Shown here: positions 16,914-26,576 of the stretch, in pieces | Layout: the number at the start of each line of letters is the position of its first letter | Numbering within the stretch: position 1 is the stretch's first letter | Origin: Pontimicrobium aquaticum | GTDB lineage: Bacteria; Bacteroidota; Bacteroidia; Flavobacteriales; Flavobacteriaceae | NCBI RefSeq assembly: GCF_005047595.1 | Contig: NZ_SUPL01000009.1 | Coordinates: 16,580 to 80,579, forward strand | DNA length: 64,000 bases | Reading direction: 5' to 3' | Notes under the pieces: generated by a model | Told to the model about the DNA's origin: nothing | Database searches by the model: none | What the model saw: only the letters and a program-made list of their open reading frames with translations | Program-made: the position numbers and the translations under genes

Positions 16914-18947
16914 ATGACACACCAATATACCAACGAGCTTATTAATGAAACGAGTCCGTATTTGTTGCAACATGCACATAACCCAATACATTGGAAAGCT
17001 TGGAACGATAATACCTTAGCCGAAGCCAAAGAAAAAAACAGGCTCATCATTATTAGTGTTGGTTATGCAGCTTGCCATTGGTGTCATGTTATGGAACATG
17101 AAAGCTTTGAAAATATTGAAGTCGCTCAAGTAATGAACAACAATTACATTAACATTAAAGTTGATAGAGAAGAACGTCCAGATATTGACCAGGTGTATAT
17201 GAATGCTGTTCAGTTACTAACAGGAAGTGGTGGTTGGCCATTAAATGTTGTCGCTTTACCAGATGGCAGACCTGTTTGGGGTGGTACCTATTTTAAAAAA
17301 GAGCAATGGATAAAAACACTTGAACAAATAGCAGATTTATACATTACTAATCCAGAAAAATTGCATGAATATGCTGAAAAACTAGAAACTGGAATAAAAT
17401 CATTAGATATAGTAAGCTTAAACACTAATGACATAAATTTTAAAAAGTCTATTATTGACAATGCTATAAATAGTTGGTCTCAAAACTTTGACTATGAAAA
17501 AGGAGGCACCAATCGTGCCCCAAAATTTATGATGCCTAATAATCTTCATTTTTTATTGAGAGAGGCTTATCAAAACAATCATGTAGAGCTTCAAAAATAT
17601 GTAAATATTACGCTTACAAAAATTGCCTATGGTGGTATTTTTGATCACATAGGTGGAGGTTTTTCTCGGTATTCGGTAGATAATAAATGGCATGTGCCTC
17701 ATTTTGAAAAAATGCTTTATGATAATGCCCAATTAGTTAGTTTATATAGCGATGCTTATTTAGCAACTAAAAACCCACTTTACAAAGAGGTTGTTTATGA
17801 TACTCTAGATTTTGTAGGACGTGAACTCACTAATAATGATGGTACATTTTACTCTTCTTTAGATGCCGATAGTATCAACAAAAAAGGAGATTTAGAAGAA
17901 GGTGCTTTTTATGTTTGGTCTAAAAAAGAGCTGCAAAATTTATTAGATGAAGATTTTCAATTATTTTCAGATTATTACTCTATTAACGATTATGGCTTTT
18001 GGGAGCATGGTAATTATGTATTGATTAGAAAACAATCTGAAGGAGTTATTACAAAAAAGCATAACATCTCAACCAAAGTTCTAAAAGAAAAGCTGAAAAA
18101 CTGGAAATCCATACTATTAAAAGAAAGAGAGAAAAGAAATAGACCAAGATTAGATGATAAAATTCTAACATCATGGAATGCCTTAATGACCAAAGGTTAT
18201 ATAGATGCCTATCGTATTTTTAATGAAGAACGGTTTTTAAAAGCTGCACTAAAAAATGCACAATTCATTATTAGTATTCAATCTAAAAACGATGGAGGTT
18301 TAAATCACAACTATAAAAATGGGAAAAGCACTATTAATGGCTACCTAGAAGACTATGCAACAACCATAGATGCTTTTATATCTATTTATGAAAACACCTT
18401 AGATGAAAAATGGCTAAGATATGCTAGAAATTTACTAAACTATACACTAGATTATTTCTTTGATGATAAAAGTAATATGTTCTTTTTTACTTCAAATCTA
18501 GACACTGCCTTAGTGTCTAGAACTATAGAGTATCGAGACAATGTTATTCCAGCAAGCAACTCAATAATGGCTAAAAATTTGTTTAAATTATCACATTATT
18601 TTGGTAATTCTTCTTACGAAAAAATAGCCACAACCATGTTAAATAACATGTTACCAGAACTAGAAAAATATCCTTCAGCGTTTTCTAATTGGATGGATTT
18701 AATGCTTAATTATACCAATAATTATTACGAAGTTGCTATTGTTGGAAAACATGCTGAAAAGAAATTAATTGCTTTAAACAAAACATATATCCCGAATAAG
18801 CTTATTGCAGGAAGCAACGAAGAAAATGATTTACCTTTATTAAAAGGTAGATACTCCGAAGATAAAACACTTATATATGTGTGTGTTAATAAAGCTTGTC
18901 AATTTCCAGTATCTGAAATTAATAAAGCATTTGATTTAATGAAATAA
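16914..18947 (+). CDS. Thioredoxin-domain protein of the DUF255/YyaL (SPATA20) family
   Basis: A 677-residue soluble protein. Residues 1-165 form the DUF255 thioredoxin-like domain, opening TNELINETSPYLLQHAHNPIHW, with a possible redox pair Cys54 and Cys57 in YAACHWCHVMEHESF. The rest resembles an alpha/alpha six-hairpin glycosidase fold (for example GGGFSRYSVDNKWHVPHFEKMLYDNAQL and ILTSWNALM). The family is found from bacteria to mammals; its biochemical role is not settled, although the fold suggests a carbohydrate or nucleoside-diphosphate-sugar substrate combined with redox chemistry. No signal peptide is seen. It heads a likely three-gene run with the DUF1304 and MscS genes. Confidence 0.92.
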   Translation: MTHQYTNELINETSPYLLQHAHNPIHWKAWNDNTLAEAKEKNRLIIISVGYAACHWCHVMEHESFENIEVAQVMNNNYINIKVDREERPDIDQVYMNAVQLLTGSGGWPLNVVALPDGRPVWGGTYFKKEQWIKTLEQIADLYITNPEKLHEYAEKLETGIKSLDIVSLNTNDINFKKSIIDNAINSWSQNFDYEKGGTNRAPKFMMPNNLHFLLREAYQNNHVELQKYVNITLTKIAYGGIFDHIGGGFSRYSVDNKWHVPHFEKMLYDNAQLVSLYSDAYLATKNPLYKEVVYDTLDFVGRELTNNDGTFYSSLDADSINKKGDLEEGAFYVWSKKELQNLLDEDFQLFSDYYSINDYGFWEHGNYVLIRKQSEGVITKKHNISTKVLKEKLKNWKSILLKEREKRNRPRLDDKILTSWNALMTKGYIDAYRIFNEERFLKAALKNAQFIISIQSKNDGGLNHNYKNGKSTINGYLEDYATTIDAFISIYENTLDEKWLRYARNLLNYTLDYFFDDKSNMFFFTSNLDTALVSRTIEYRDNVIPASNSIMAKNLFKLSHYFGNSSYEKIATTMLNNMLPELEKYPSAFSNWMDLMLNYTNNYYEVAIVGKHAEKKLIALNKTYIPNKLIAGSNEENDLPLLKGRYSEDKTLIYVCVNKACQFPVSEINKAFDLMK

Positions 18948-18956
18948 TACTTAAAA

Positions 18957-19316
18957 ATGGATATTCTAATCACAGTTTTAATAAGCATCGTCGCTATTGA
19001 GCATATTTACTTTCTAATATTAGAAATGTTTCTTTGGACCAAACCAAAAGGCATCAAAACCTTTGGATTAAAATCTAAAGAATTTGCTGAAGACACAAAG
19101 GTTTTAGCTGCAAATCAAGGGCTATACAATGGGTTTTTAGCAGCAGGCTTGATATATTCCCTGATTATAGGAGATAAAAACTTTTCTGTTTTCTTTCTAG
19201 TTTGTGTGACTATTGCCGCCATTTATGGGTCGTATAGCACACAAAAAGCTCGCTTGTTTTATATTCAAGGAATTCCTGCTTTATTCGCACTAATAATAAT
19301 ATTAATTAACACTTAA
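18957..19316 (+). CDS. DUF1304 family membrane protein
   Basis: A 119-residue protein with four predicted membrane helices, beginning MDILITVLISIVAIEHIYFLILEMFLW. The glutamate-histidine pair in AIEHIYF and the segment TKVLAANQGLYNGFLAAGLI are typical of DUF1304. The family is small, widespread and uncharacterised. The gene begins 9 bases after the DUF255 gene and ends 14 before the MscS gene, so it is probably in one transcript with both. Confidence 0.85.
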   Translation: MDILITVLISIVAIEHIYFLILEMFLWTKPKGIKTFGLKSKEFAEDTKVLAANQGLYNGFLAAGLIYSLIIGDKNFSVFFLVCVTIAAIYGSYSTQKARLFYIQGIPALFALIIILINT

Positions 19317-19330
19317 AAACAATAGTAAAA

Positions 19331-20143
19331 ATGAAATTAGAAAACATATTAGATAAACTTATAGACTTCGCATCAGTTTACGGTATCAAAGTCATTGGAG
19401 CCATAATAATATGGATTATTGGTTCTTGGGTTATCAAAAAAATAATAAGAGGTATTAAAAAAGTAATGTCTAAACGTGATTATGATGAAAGTCTTCAAAA
19501 GTTTTTATTAAACCTTATTCATTGGTCTTTAAAAATCCTTTTAGTAATTGCTATTTTAGGGCAGTTAGGTGTTGAAACAACCTCTTTTGCAGCGATATTA
19601 GCAGCCGCTGGTTTAGCAATTGGAATGGCTTTACAAGGAAGTTTAGGTAATTTTGCAGGAGGTGTATTGTTAATGATTTTTAAACCTATAAAAATTGGAG
19701 ATCTTATTGAAGCACAAGGTGAAATTGGCGTAGTTAAGGAGATAGAAATTTTTACAACTAAACTTACTGGTCTTTCAAACAAAGAAATAATTATTCCTAA
19801 CGGAGCTTTATCCAATGGAAACATTATAAATTATACTACTGAAGGTACACGTCGTGTGGATTTAACCTTTGGTGTTGGATACGATTCAAACATAAAACAA
19901 ACCAAGGAGGTGCTAATGCAAGTACTTACATCTCATCCTTTAGTGCTTAAAGATCCTCAACCCACTGTAAATGTTTCGGAATTAGCTGATAGTTCTGTGA
20001 ATTTTGCTGTAAGACCTTGGTGTAAATCTGAAGATTATTGGGCTGTTTATTTTGATATAACCGAACAAACTAAAGAAGCTCTTGATGCCGCTGGTATTGA
20101 AATCCCTTACCCTCATCAAGTAGAAATACATAAAGAAAGCTAA
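19331..20143 (+). CDS. Small-conductance mechanosensitive channel, MscS family
   Basis: A 270-residue inner membrane channel that opens under membrane tension and releases solutes during hypo-osmotic shock. Three membrane helices occupy the N-terminal 115 residues. The third is the glycine/alanine-rich pore helix AAAGLAIGMALQGSLGNFAGGVLLMIFKP, followed by the IGDLIEAQGEIGVVKEI segment of the beta domain and a C-terminal alpha/beta domain. The size matches E. coli MscS. It ends convergently with tsaB; the two stop codons overlap by four bases. Confidence 0.95.
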   Translation: MKLENILDKLIDFASVYGIKVIGAIIIWIIGSWVIKKIIRGIKKVMSKRDYDESLQKFLLNLIHWSLKILLVIAILGQLGVETTSFAAILAAAGLAIGMALQGSLGNFAGGVLLMIFKPIKIGDLIEAQGEIGVVKEIEIFTTKLTGLSNKEIIIPNGALSNGNIINYTTEGTRRVDLTFGVGYDSNIKQTKEVLMQVLTSHPLVLKDPQPTVNVSELADSSVNFAVRPWCKSEDYWAVYFDITEQTKEALDAAGIEIPYPHQVEIHKES

Positions 20144-20811
20144 GATTTAGGCTTAATAGCAATAAAATCTTTTAGGTAATAAGGTTCAAAATAGGCGACA
20201 TCTTCGATGTCGCTTTTCTTATACTTTTGATAAGCCAATTGGCTCATTTCATTTGCCGAAGGTAGTTTAGACTCAATAAAAATGGCATTGGTATGAGATA
20301 TAAGCTCTTTTGTTTTATTAACGCCATTACCTATAAAAAACACTTCCCCAACATCTAAATACATGCCAAAAGAATTATCATCAAGTATTTGTGCTTGAGT
20401 GTCTCTTATTTGATTGTAGTTAGCATCAAAAACTGCCGAATAGACTTCCATACGTCTAGCATCTAGCATTGGGATTATAACGCCAGTTTCTGCACTAACT
20501 TGATGTGCTAAACTTTCTAGAGTAGGAATAGATATTAATGGTATGTCTAAGGCAAAACAAAGCCCCTTTGCTGCCGAAACGCCAATACGTAGTCCTGTAT
20601 AGGAACCTGGGCCTTTACTAATGGCTATGGCTTTTAAGTCGCCTAAAGAAACGTTTGCTTCTTTCAATACCTCATCAATATAAACGTGTAATCGTTCTGC
20701 GTGAGAATAGTTACTATTGTAATCTTCTTTTAAAACAACAGTCTCTCCGTTATTTGAAAGAGAGACTGAACAGTTTGTTGTTGATGTTTCTATGTTAAGT
20801 ATATAATTCAA
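20140..20811 (-). CDS. tsaB: tRNA threonylcarbamoyladenosine biosynthesis protein TsaB
   Basis: TsaB pairs with TsaD and TsaE to add the threonylcarbamoyl group to A37 of ANN-decoding tRNAs. The 223-residue protein has the ASKHA fold start NYILNIETSTTNCSVSLSNNG and the conserved ISKGPGSYTGLRIGVSAAKGL. It lacks the metal-binding HxxxH motif of TsaD, as expected. The gene begins three bases after the TolC gene stop, so it is the last member of the efflux operon, or uses a promoter inside it. The combination is not obviously functional. Confidence 0.94.
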   Translation of the reverse strand: MNYILNIETSTTNCSVSLSNNGETVVLKEDYNSNYSHAERLHVYIDEVLKEANVSLGDLKAIAISKGPGSYTGLRIGVSAAKGLCFALDIPLISIPTLESLAHQVSAETGVIIPMLDARRMEVYSAVFDANYNQIRDTQAQILDDNSFGMYLDVGEVFFIGNGVNKTKELISHTNAIFIESKLPSANEMSQLAYQKYKKSDIEDVAYFEPYYLKDFIAIKPKS

Positions 20812-20814
20812 TCT

Positions 20815-22158
20815 TTATAACACAATGGTTTTTCCGATGTAAAAATCTAAAACTTTTGTCTTAAAAACAAAATCATACTTTGCATTTATTAAAGATGACT
20901 CTGCATTAATTAATCTAATTCTAGCTTGTTCTAATTCAAAAGCATTCATATTACCTAAGTTATAGCGTTCTTGCGTATTAGAAAATGATAATTGCTGAGC
21001 TTCTAATGATTTTTGAGCTGCAATATACGCTTTAAGAGCTGCTTGGGCGTCAGTAAAGGCTCTTTGAATATTAGACTCTAAGGTTAATTTTGCCTGGTCT
21101 AAATCTAATTTTGAGTTCTCTTCTCTAATTTTTGATTTAGCGACCGCTGTTTTATTTTGAAACCTAGAAAAGATTGGGATATTTACATTTAAACTAAACC
21201 TATGAGACTTTTGATCTTTAAATTGTTGGAAAAAACTTGCTTCAGTTTGAGATAAATTTGTGAAAAATGCATTTGTGCCAAGTCCGTAACTTGCACTTAC
21301 ACTAGGCATAAAGCCACTTTTAGAAATTTCGGTGCTTAGTTCGGCGTTTTCTATATTCTTTTCAGCAACTTTAATTTCGTTTCTGTTCTCCAGCGCGTAG
21401 TTTAAAATGGGTTTAATATCTCGATACATTAGTTCGGCGGATGGTGTATCTATGTCTATGATTTCTACATTAAATCCTTCAAACGGTACTTGTAGGAGCT
21501 GTGACAAGTTTAATAATGCTAAAGTATAATTATTATTAGCAACTGTTACACTTTGTTCGTCTGTACTTAACGTTGCTTCTACATCGTAAATATTTGCACG
21601 AGGTTGTACTCCAGCATCAACCAAGTCTTTAACTTGTTGTAATTGCTTTTTTGAAAATTCGTATTGAGCCTTTGCAGTTTCTAATCGTTCTTTATTAAAC
21701 AACACATTTAAATAAGCATTTGCAACATTCAACGAAATGTCATCTCTCATCCTGTTAAGCTCTAATTTATTAGTCTCTAAATTTAATTGCGCTTGCTTAT
21801 ATAGGTTGGTCGTTCTAAAGCCATTAAAAATATTTTGATTAACATTAACGCTTAGGTTTGTGCTATTTGTTGTTCTATCAACAACCACTTGCTGCTGACC
21901 AATATCAACTCTATTTGTACCAATACCTAAACTATGTCCAACGCTACCACTAACAGAAGGCAAAAAGTTTCCTTTGGCTCCTATAATATCTTGCTCATTA
22001 ATTAAAAGCGTATTTTCTCCTCTTTGGATGGTAATATTGTTTTCTAAAGCATGGGTGACACATTCTTGGAGTGTCCATACTTTATTATTTTGAGCAGTTA
22101 CTGAAAAACCAATTAAAAGTAGTAATGCTGCTAGTTTATATTTTATATTCTGCATCAT
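20815..22158 (-). CDS. TolC-family outer membrane efflux protein
   Basis: The outer membrane exit duct of a tripartite pump. A signal peptide (MMQNIKYKLAALLLLIGFSVTAQ) precedes WTLQECVTHALENNITIQRGENTLL, the standard opening of outer membrane efflux proteins. Two related halves follow, each with long coiled-coil helices such as TNLYKQAQLNLETNKLELNRMRDD. The length is about 447 residues. I start at the ATG at 22158; the open frame begins ten codons earlier with a run of Met codons that overlaps the end of the HlyD gene. The gene is fourth in the ATPase-permease-permease-HlyD-TolC order. Confidence 0.92.
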   Translation of the reverse strand: MMQNIKYKLAALLLLIGFSVTAQNNKVWTLQECVTHALENNITIQRGENTLLINEQDIIGAKGNFLPSVSGSVGHSLGIGTNRVDIGQQQVVVDRTTNSTNLSVNVNQNIFNGFRTTNLYKQAQLNLETNKLELNRMRDDISLNVANAYLNVLFNKERLETAKAQYEFSKKQLQQVKDLVDAGVQPRANIYDVEATLSTDEQSVTVANNNYTLALLNLSQLLQVPFEGFNVEIIDIDTPSAELMYRDIKPILNYALENRNEIKVAEKNIENAELSTEISKSGFMPSVSASYGLGTNAFFTNLSQTEASFFQQFKDQKSHRFSLNVNIPIFSRFQNKTAVAKSKIREENSKLDLDQAKLTLESNIQRAFTDAQAALKAYIAAQKSLEAQQLSFSNTQERYNLGNMNAFELEQARIRLINAESSLINAKYDFVFKTKVLDFYIGKTIVL

Positions 22159-22168
22159 AGTTTTTCTA

Positions 22169-23287
22169 TTAATTGTCATCATCATCATTGTTTTCTTCCT
22201 TGGCTTTGTTCCAAACTTTTATTTTGTCTCCTTCTTTAATGCCTTCTGTAATTTCAACATTAATTCCATCAGAAAGTCCTAATTCAACATCTACTTTTTC
22301 AAACGACCCATCTTCTTTTTGAATTTCTACAAATGGTTTTTCTGTAATTCTGTTAAACTGTAATAAAGCCTCTTTTATACAAAGGATACTATCTTTACTT
22401 TCAATTTCAATTTCAGCGTTAGCACTGTAACCAGCTCTAATTTTAGTAGATGGTTCTACCTCAACATCGGCTTTTATGGTAAACTGTACTGCGCCATTTT
22501 CTTCTATCCCTTTAGGTGCCACAAAGGTTAACTTTGCCGGAAATTCTTTTTCGTTAATTGCACCAAGAACTACAATGATGTCTTTTCCTTCTTCTATTTT
22601 ACCAACCTCGGCTTCATCTACATTTCCTTCAAAGATCATTTTACTCATATCGGCAATGGTAGCAATGGTTGTTCCCGCATTAAAATTATTACTTTGTATG
22701 ACTTGATCTCCTTCACGAATTGGAATTTGAAGTACCGTTCCAGAAATTTGTGCAATAATGTTTGTATTTGCAGAAGTTCCACCAGACAATGATCCTTGTC
22801 TTATAATTTGATAATCGTTTTGTGCTTGCTTTAAACTTTCGTTTGCCTGATTTAACGATAGCTCGCTATTCTCAAAGTCTTGTTTAGAAATAACGCCTTT
22901 TTCGAATAAAGCTTTGTTTCTATCGTATAGTGTTTGCGCATTATTTTTAGATAATTCGGCTGTTTTAATTCTACTTCTAGCACTTACTAAGCTTTGCTCG
23001 TTTGGAACGACTCTAATTTTAGCTATTAAGTCTCCTTTTTTTACAATATCTCCTTCTTCTACCATTATGTTATCAACAATACCAGATACTTGAGGTTTTA
23101 ACTCAATTTCTTCTTCTGGGTTTAGCTTTCCTGTTGCTACTACTTTATAGTCGATAGATGTGTAGTAAGGCTCATCGATTTTATAATCTACAACTTCGGC
23201 TGTATTAGAATCTTTAAAATATTTTAATACGAATGCTAATAGTATTATTAAAACAATTCCTAAAATAATTTTTACTGGTTTTTTCAT
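22169..23287 (-). CDS. Efflux transporter periplasmic adaptor subunit (HlyD/MacA type)
   Basis: A 372-residue membrane fusion protein linking the inner membrane permeases to the TolC duct. An N-terminal anchor (PVKIILGIVLIILLAFVLKYF) is followed by the lipoyl/biotinyl half-motif SGIVDNIMVEEGDIVKKGDLIAKI, an alpha-helical hairpin (about 105-165, SARSRIKTAELSKNNAQTLYDRNKALFEKG), the second lipoyl half and a beta-barrel domain. The C-terminus is an acidic tail ending EENNDDDDN. MacA homologues act with MacB-type ABC transporters, which matches the upstream genes. Confidence 0.93.
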   Translation of the reverse strand: MKKPVKIILGIVLIILLAFVLKYFKDSNTAEVVDYKIDEPYYTSIDYKVVATGKLNPEEEIELKPQVSGIVDNIMVEEGDIVKKGDLIAKIRVVPNEQSLVSARSRIKTAELSKNNAQTLYDRNKALFEKGVISKQDFENSELSLNQANESLKQAQNDYQIIRQGSLSGGTSANTNIIAQISGTVLQIPIREGDQVIQSNNFNAGTTIATIADMSKMIFEGNVDEAEVGKIEEGKDIIVVLGAINEKEFPAKLTFVAPKGIEENGAVQFTIKADVEVEPSTKIRAGYSANAEIEIESKDSILCIKEALLQFNRITEKPFVEIQKEDGSFEKVDVELGLSDGINVEITEGIKEGDKIKVWNKAKEENNDDDDN

Positions 23288-23314
23288 TTTTTTAATTGAT
23301 ATAATGTTGATTTT

Positions 23315-24559
23315 TTATTCTTCTCTTAAGGCTTCTATAGGTTTAATGCTTGTAGCTTTAAATGCAGGTATTAACCCAATAAGAGTTCCTAATGTTACTA
23401 ATACTAATAGTGCTATAAATACCACTAAAATTGAAACTGATGCATTAACTAATGTGGCATCTGGACCTTGTCCAAATGCTGAATCTAACGCTATTAAAAT
23501 CCAGCCTCCTGTTAGGATGCCAAATAATCCAGCTATTAATGTTAAAAACACTGCTTCAACAACTATTTGTCTTTTTATTTCAAATGGCGTTGCTCCTAAA
23601 GCGCGACGCACACCTATTTCTTTTGTTCGTTCTTTAACTGTTATAAGCAATATGTTACCAATGGCAAACACACCTGCTATAAGTGTAGCAATACCTACAA
23701 ACCATGTTAAAAATTGCATTCCTTTTAAAAAACCTGTAAGTTTCCCAAATTCATTACCAAGATTAAAACTTCCAAAGGCTCGCTTATCTTCTGGATGAAT
23801 TCTATTTAGGTTTTTTAGCATCAACTTAGCATCTTCCTCAATCTGTTTGATATCGTATTCAGGCTTACCAGTTATCATTATCCAACCAATATTTTCTCCT
23901 TGATTATAAATTTGTTGAAATGTTGAGAATGGGATATGAATATCATCACTTGGTCCCATGTTAACATTTCCAACATCAAAAATTCCAATGACTGAATAAT
24001 TGCTATTATTAATTTGAATAAGCTCACCAATGGCATATTCGTCTTTTTCAAATAATTGTTTATAAACATCCTCAGAAATGACAGCCACTTTTCGCTTATT
24101 ATCAATATCGCTTTGATTTATAAAACGTCCGTGAAGCAATTTCTTTTTTTGAACTTGGTCTAGTAACGGAAAATCTCCTGCTATTCCAAAATTACCTGAA
24201 AGGAAATTACGTACTACTAAACTTGAGTTTTGATTTCTTGGGACTACAAACTCTATTCCTTCTACATTTTCTTCAACTTTTTTTGCATCAGATAATGTTA
24301 AAGTAACTCTTTTACCTTCTTGAAACCCTTTAAATGGTTTACTAGTACTTTGTCCCCAAACAAATACGCTGTTTGTTGCAAAGCTTCCAAAAAGCCTATT
24401 GAAAGAGTTTTCCATTCCTCTGGCTGAACCTAGTAATCCTATAAGTAATAATATTCCCCACCAAACACCAATCATTGTAATGACAGTTCTAAGCTTGTTT
24501 TTGCTCATACTATCGTACACTTCTTGCCACGTATCTCTATCAAATAAAAATCTAATCAT
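23315..24559 (-). CDS. MacB-type ABC transporter permease (second copy)
   Basis: A 414-residue permease with the MacB architecture without an attached ATPase: one N-terminal helix (KLRTVITMIGVWWGILLLIGLLGSA), a large periplasmic MacB_PCD domain at about 50-270, and three C-terminal helices. The coupling segment TVKERTKEIGVRRALGATPFEIKRQI is the FtsX/MacB signature that contacts the ATPase. It lies one base after the preceding permease gene; the two proteins probably form a heterodimer. Substrate unknown; MacAB relatives export macrolides, peptides or lipoproteins. Confidence 0.9.
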   Translation of the reverse strand: MIRFLFDRDTWQEVYDSMSKNKLRTVITMIGVWWGILLLIGLLGSARGMENSFNRLFGSFATNSVFVWGQSTSKPFKGFQEGKRVTLTLSDAKKVEENVEGIEFVVPRNQNSSLVVRNFLSGNFGIAGDFPLLDQVQKKKLLHGRFINQSDIDNKRKVAVISEDVYKQLFEKDEYAIGELIQINNSNYSVIGIFDVGNVNMGPSDDIHIPFSTFQQIYNQGENIGWIMITGKPEYDIKQIEEDAKLMLKNLNRIHPEDKRAFGSFNLGNEFGKLTGFLKGMQFLTWFVGIATLIAGVFAIGNILLITVKERTKEIGVRRALGATPFEIKRQIVVEAVFLTLIAGLFGILTGGWILIALDSAFGQGPDATLVNASVSILVVFIALLVLVTLGTLIGLIPAFKATSIKPIEALREE

Positions 24560-24560
24560 A

Positions 24561-25790
24561 CTATTCGTTTCTAAGTGCTACAATTGGTTTTATTCTGGAT
24601 GCTTTTTTGGCAGGTAAATATCCTGCCAATGCTCCAGCAAGAACTAGTGTAATAGTGGCAAAAACTACCAAAGGTGTACTAACACTTGGGTTAGTAATAA
24701 AGTATTCTTCTAAACCTGGTCCTGCTAATTTTAAAATACCTGTTCCTATTAACAAGCCTATATATCCTGCTATGGCAGTAATTAATACAGATTCTATTAA
24801 AATTATTGATACGATAGATTTTGGAGAAGCTCCTAAAGCCTTTCTAATACCTATTTCTTTTGTTCTTTCTTTTACAATAAAAATCATGATATTACTAATG
24901 CCAACGATTCCAGCTATTAAAGTTCCCATTCCAATAATAAAGACAATAACTCCTAAAACTGTCATCATTTGATTAACGTTCTTTTTAGCTTCTGCCATAT
25001 TACGAACTCTAATTGCACTTTGGTCTAATGGTGCTATTGAAAAACGCTCTTTAAGCTTTTTTTCTATACTATTACTAAAAGTAATAGCTTGGTCGAAATT
25101 CATTTCAGGGTTATAGGTCAGGTTGATTTGATCTATATATTCGTTATTACCATACACTTGCTGCGCTGTGGTTACTGGCATATAAATTAATCGTTCTTCA
25201 TTATCATTTCCATCATCAGAAAAAACACCTACAATTTTATATTGAATACCACTAAGATTTATGTATTTACCCAGAGCTTTAGTTCTTAAAAACAAATCTT
25301 CTTCAACCAATCGCCCTATTACGACCACTTTTGTTTTTTCTTGAAGATCTCTTTGATTAATGTATCGCCCTTCATCCATAATAGTTCTTTCTAAGTACTG
25401 ATGGTCTGGATGTACAGCTCTTACACTATAATTATTTTGTTCATTCCTGAATGTAGCTGATACATTTTTATAAATTCTTGCGGTTATAAACTCTACTTTA
25501 TTACCGTTTTCATCCTTTATATAGTTAAAGTCTTTATTTTCGAATTGAATACGTCTTCCTGCCTGTAGCCCTTTATGAGCTTTAGTGGTTCTGCCTGAAT
25601 TTATAAAAATGGAGTTGTTTGCATCATCAGCAAAAGCTTCTGTAAAAGTGTTTTTTAATCCGTTTGTTATCCCGAATAGGATTGTAAATAGCATGATAGC
25701 AAATACAACCGTAAACCCAGAGAGTATGGTTCTTAATCTATTTTTATTAATACTTTGAAATATTTCGCGCCAAAGATCTAAATCAAACAT
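24561..25790 (-). CDS. MacB-type ABC transporter permease (first copy)
   Basis: A 409-residue permease with the same layout as its neighbour: N-terminal helix (RLRTILSGFTVVFAIMLFTILFGI), periplasmic MacB_PCD domain, and three C-terminal helices with the coupling motif IVKERTKEIGIRKALGASPKSIVS. The gene overlaps the ATPase gene by 8 bases and is followed at once by the second permease gene. The separate ATPase plus two permeases is the usual Bacteroidota form of MacB-like systems. The two paralogues are clearly related but far from identical, which fits an old duplication. Confidence 0.9.
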   Translation of the reverse strand: MFDLDLWREIFQSINKNRLRTILSGFTVVFAIMLFTILFGITNGLKNTFTEAFADDANNSIFINSGRTTKAHKGLQAGRRIQFENKDFNYIKDENGNKVEFITARIYKNVSATFRNEQNNYSVRAVHPDHQYLERTIMDEGRYINQRDLQEKTKVVVIGRLVEEDLFLRTKALGKYINLSGIQYKIVGVFSDDGNDNEERLIYMPVTTAQQVYGNNEYIDQINLTYNPEMNFDQAITFSNSIEKKLKERFSIAPLDQSAIRVRNMAEAKKNVNQMMTVLGVIVFIIGMGTLIAGIVGISNIMIFIVKERTKEIGIRKALGASPKSIVSIILIESVLITAIAGYIGLLIGTGILKLAGPGLEEYFITNPSVSTPLVVFATITLVLAGALAGYLPAKKASRIKPIVALRNE

Positions 25791-26484
25791 ACTGTGAAGC
25801 TCTTACTTGATTAACTTTTTTATCTTCCATGATAACACCATCTCGTAAGCGTACTACACGTTTACACATTTCGGCAATGTCTTCCTCGTGAGTTACAATT
25901 AAAATCGTTTTCCCTTCATCGTTTAACTGTTGAAGAAATTCCATGATTTCATAAGATGTTGTTGTATCTAAGGCTCCTGTTGGCTCATCGGCCAACAATA
26001 ATTTAGGATCAGCAGCTAATGCTCTAGCGATGGCAACACGCTGTTTTTGACCACCTGAGAGTTCACTAGGTAAATGATGTGCCCAGTCTAACAACCCTAC
26101 TTTTTTAAGGTGAAACTTACCTTTTTCTTGACGTTCTCTTCGTTTTAATCCTTGATAATATAGAGGTAAAGCTACGTTTTCAAGAGCATTTTTATAATTA
26201 ATTAGGTTAAAGGATTGAAAAATAAACCCTAAAAATTTATTTCTATAGATAGCCGCTTTTTTTTCGGTAAGGTTTTTAATTGGAACACCATCTAAAATAT
26301 AATCTCCAGAATCGGCTTCATCAAGCATTCCAATAATATTTAAAAGTGTTGATTTACCTGAACCAGAAGATCCCATAATAGCAACCATTTCACCACTTTC
26401 TACTTCTAGATCAATACCTTTAAGAACGTGTAAACTGGAGTCACCTATAGGATAGGATTTATGTAGTTGACTAATTTTTAACAT
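25783..26484 (-). CDS. ABC transporter ATP-binding protein, MacB/LolD type
   Basis: A 233-residue ATPase that drives the two permeases encoded after it. All motifs are present: Walker A GSSGSGKST, Q-loop FQSFNLI, signature LSGGQKQRVAIARAL, Walker B LLLADEPTGALD and the switch histidine in ILIVTHEED. The residues around the signature and the FIFQSFNLI Q-loop are typical for the MacB/LolD/FtsE branch. It is the first gene of the efflux operon. The 92-base upstream gap has no clear promoter match. Confidence 0.94.
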   Translation of the reverse strand: MLKISQLHKSYPIGDSSLHVLKGIDLEVESGEMVAIMGSSGSGKSTLLNIIGMLDEADSGDYILDGVPIKNLTEKKAAIYRNKFLGFIFQSFNLINYKNALENVALPLYYQGLKRRERQEKGKFHLKKVGLLDWAHHLPSELSGGQKQRVAIARALAADPKLLLADEPTGALDTTTSYEIMEFLQQLNDEGKTILIVTHEEDIAEMCKRVVRLRDGVIMEDKKVNQVRASQYV

Positions 26485-26576
26485 AGTTAGTGTTTTTTAG
26501 CTTTAAATGCTATAACAACAATTAGACTGTAAAAGTCTTTTTTTGTTACAGCAATACCTTTAATTTTATGTTAAAA

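Noticed and set aside
26523..26546. Small hairpin with T-run upstream of the efflux operon
   Set aside because: The stem is only 5 bp (AGACT/AGTCT) and the T-run is on the plus strand, where no gene ends; it is probably chance.
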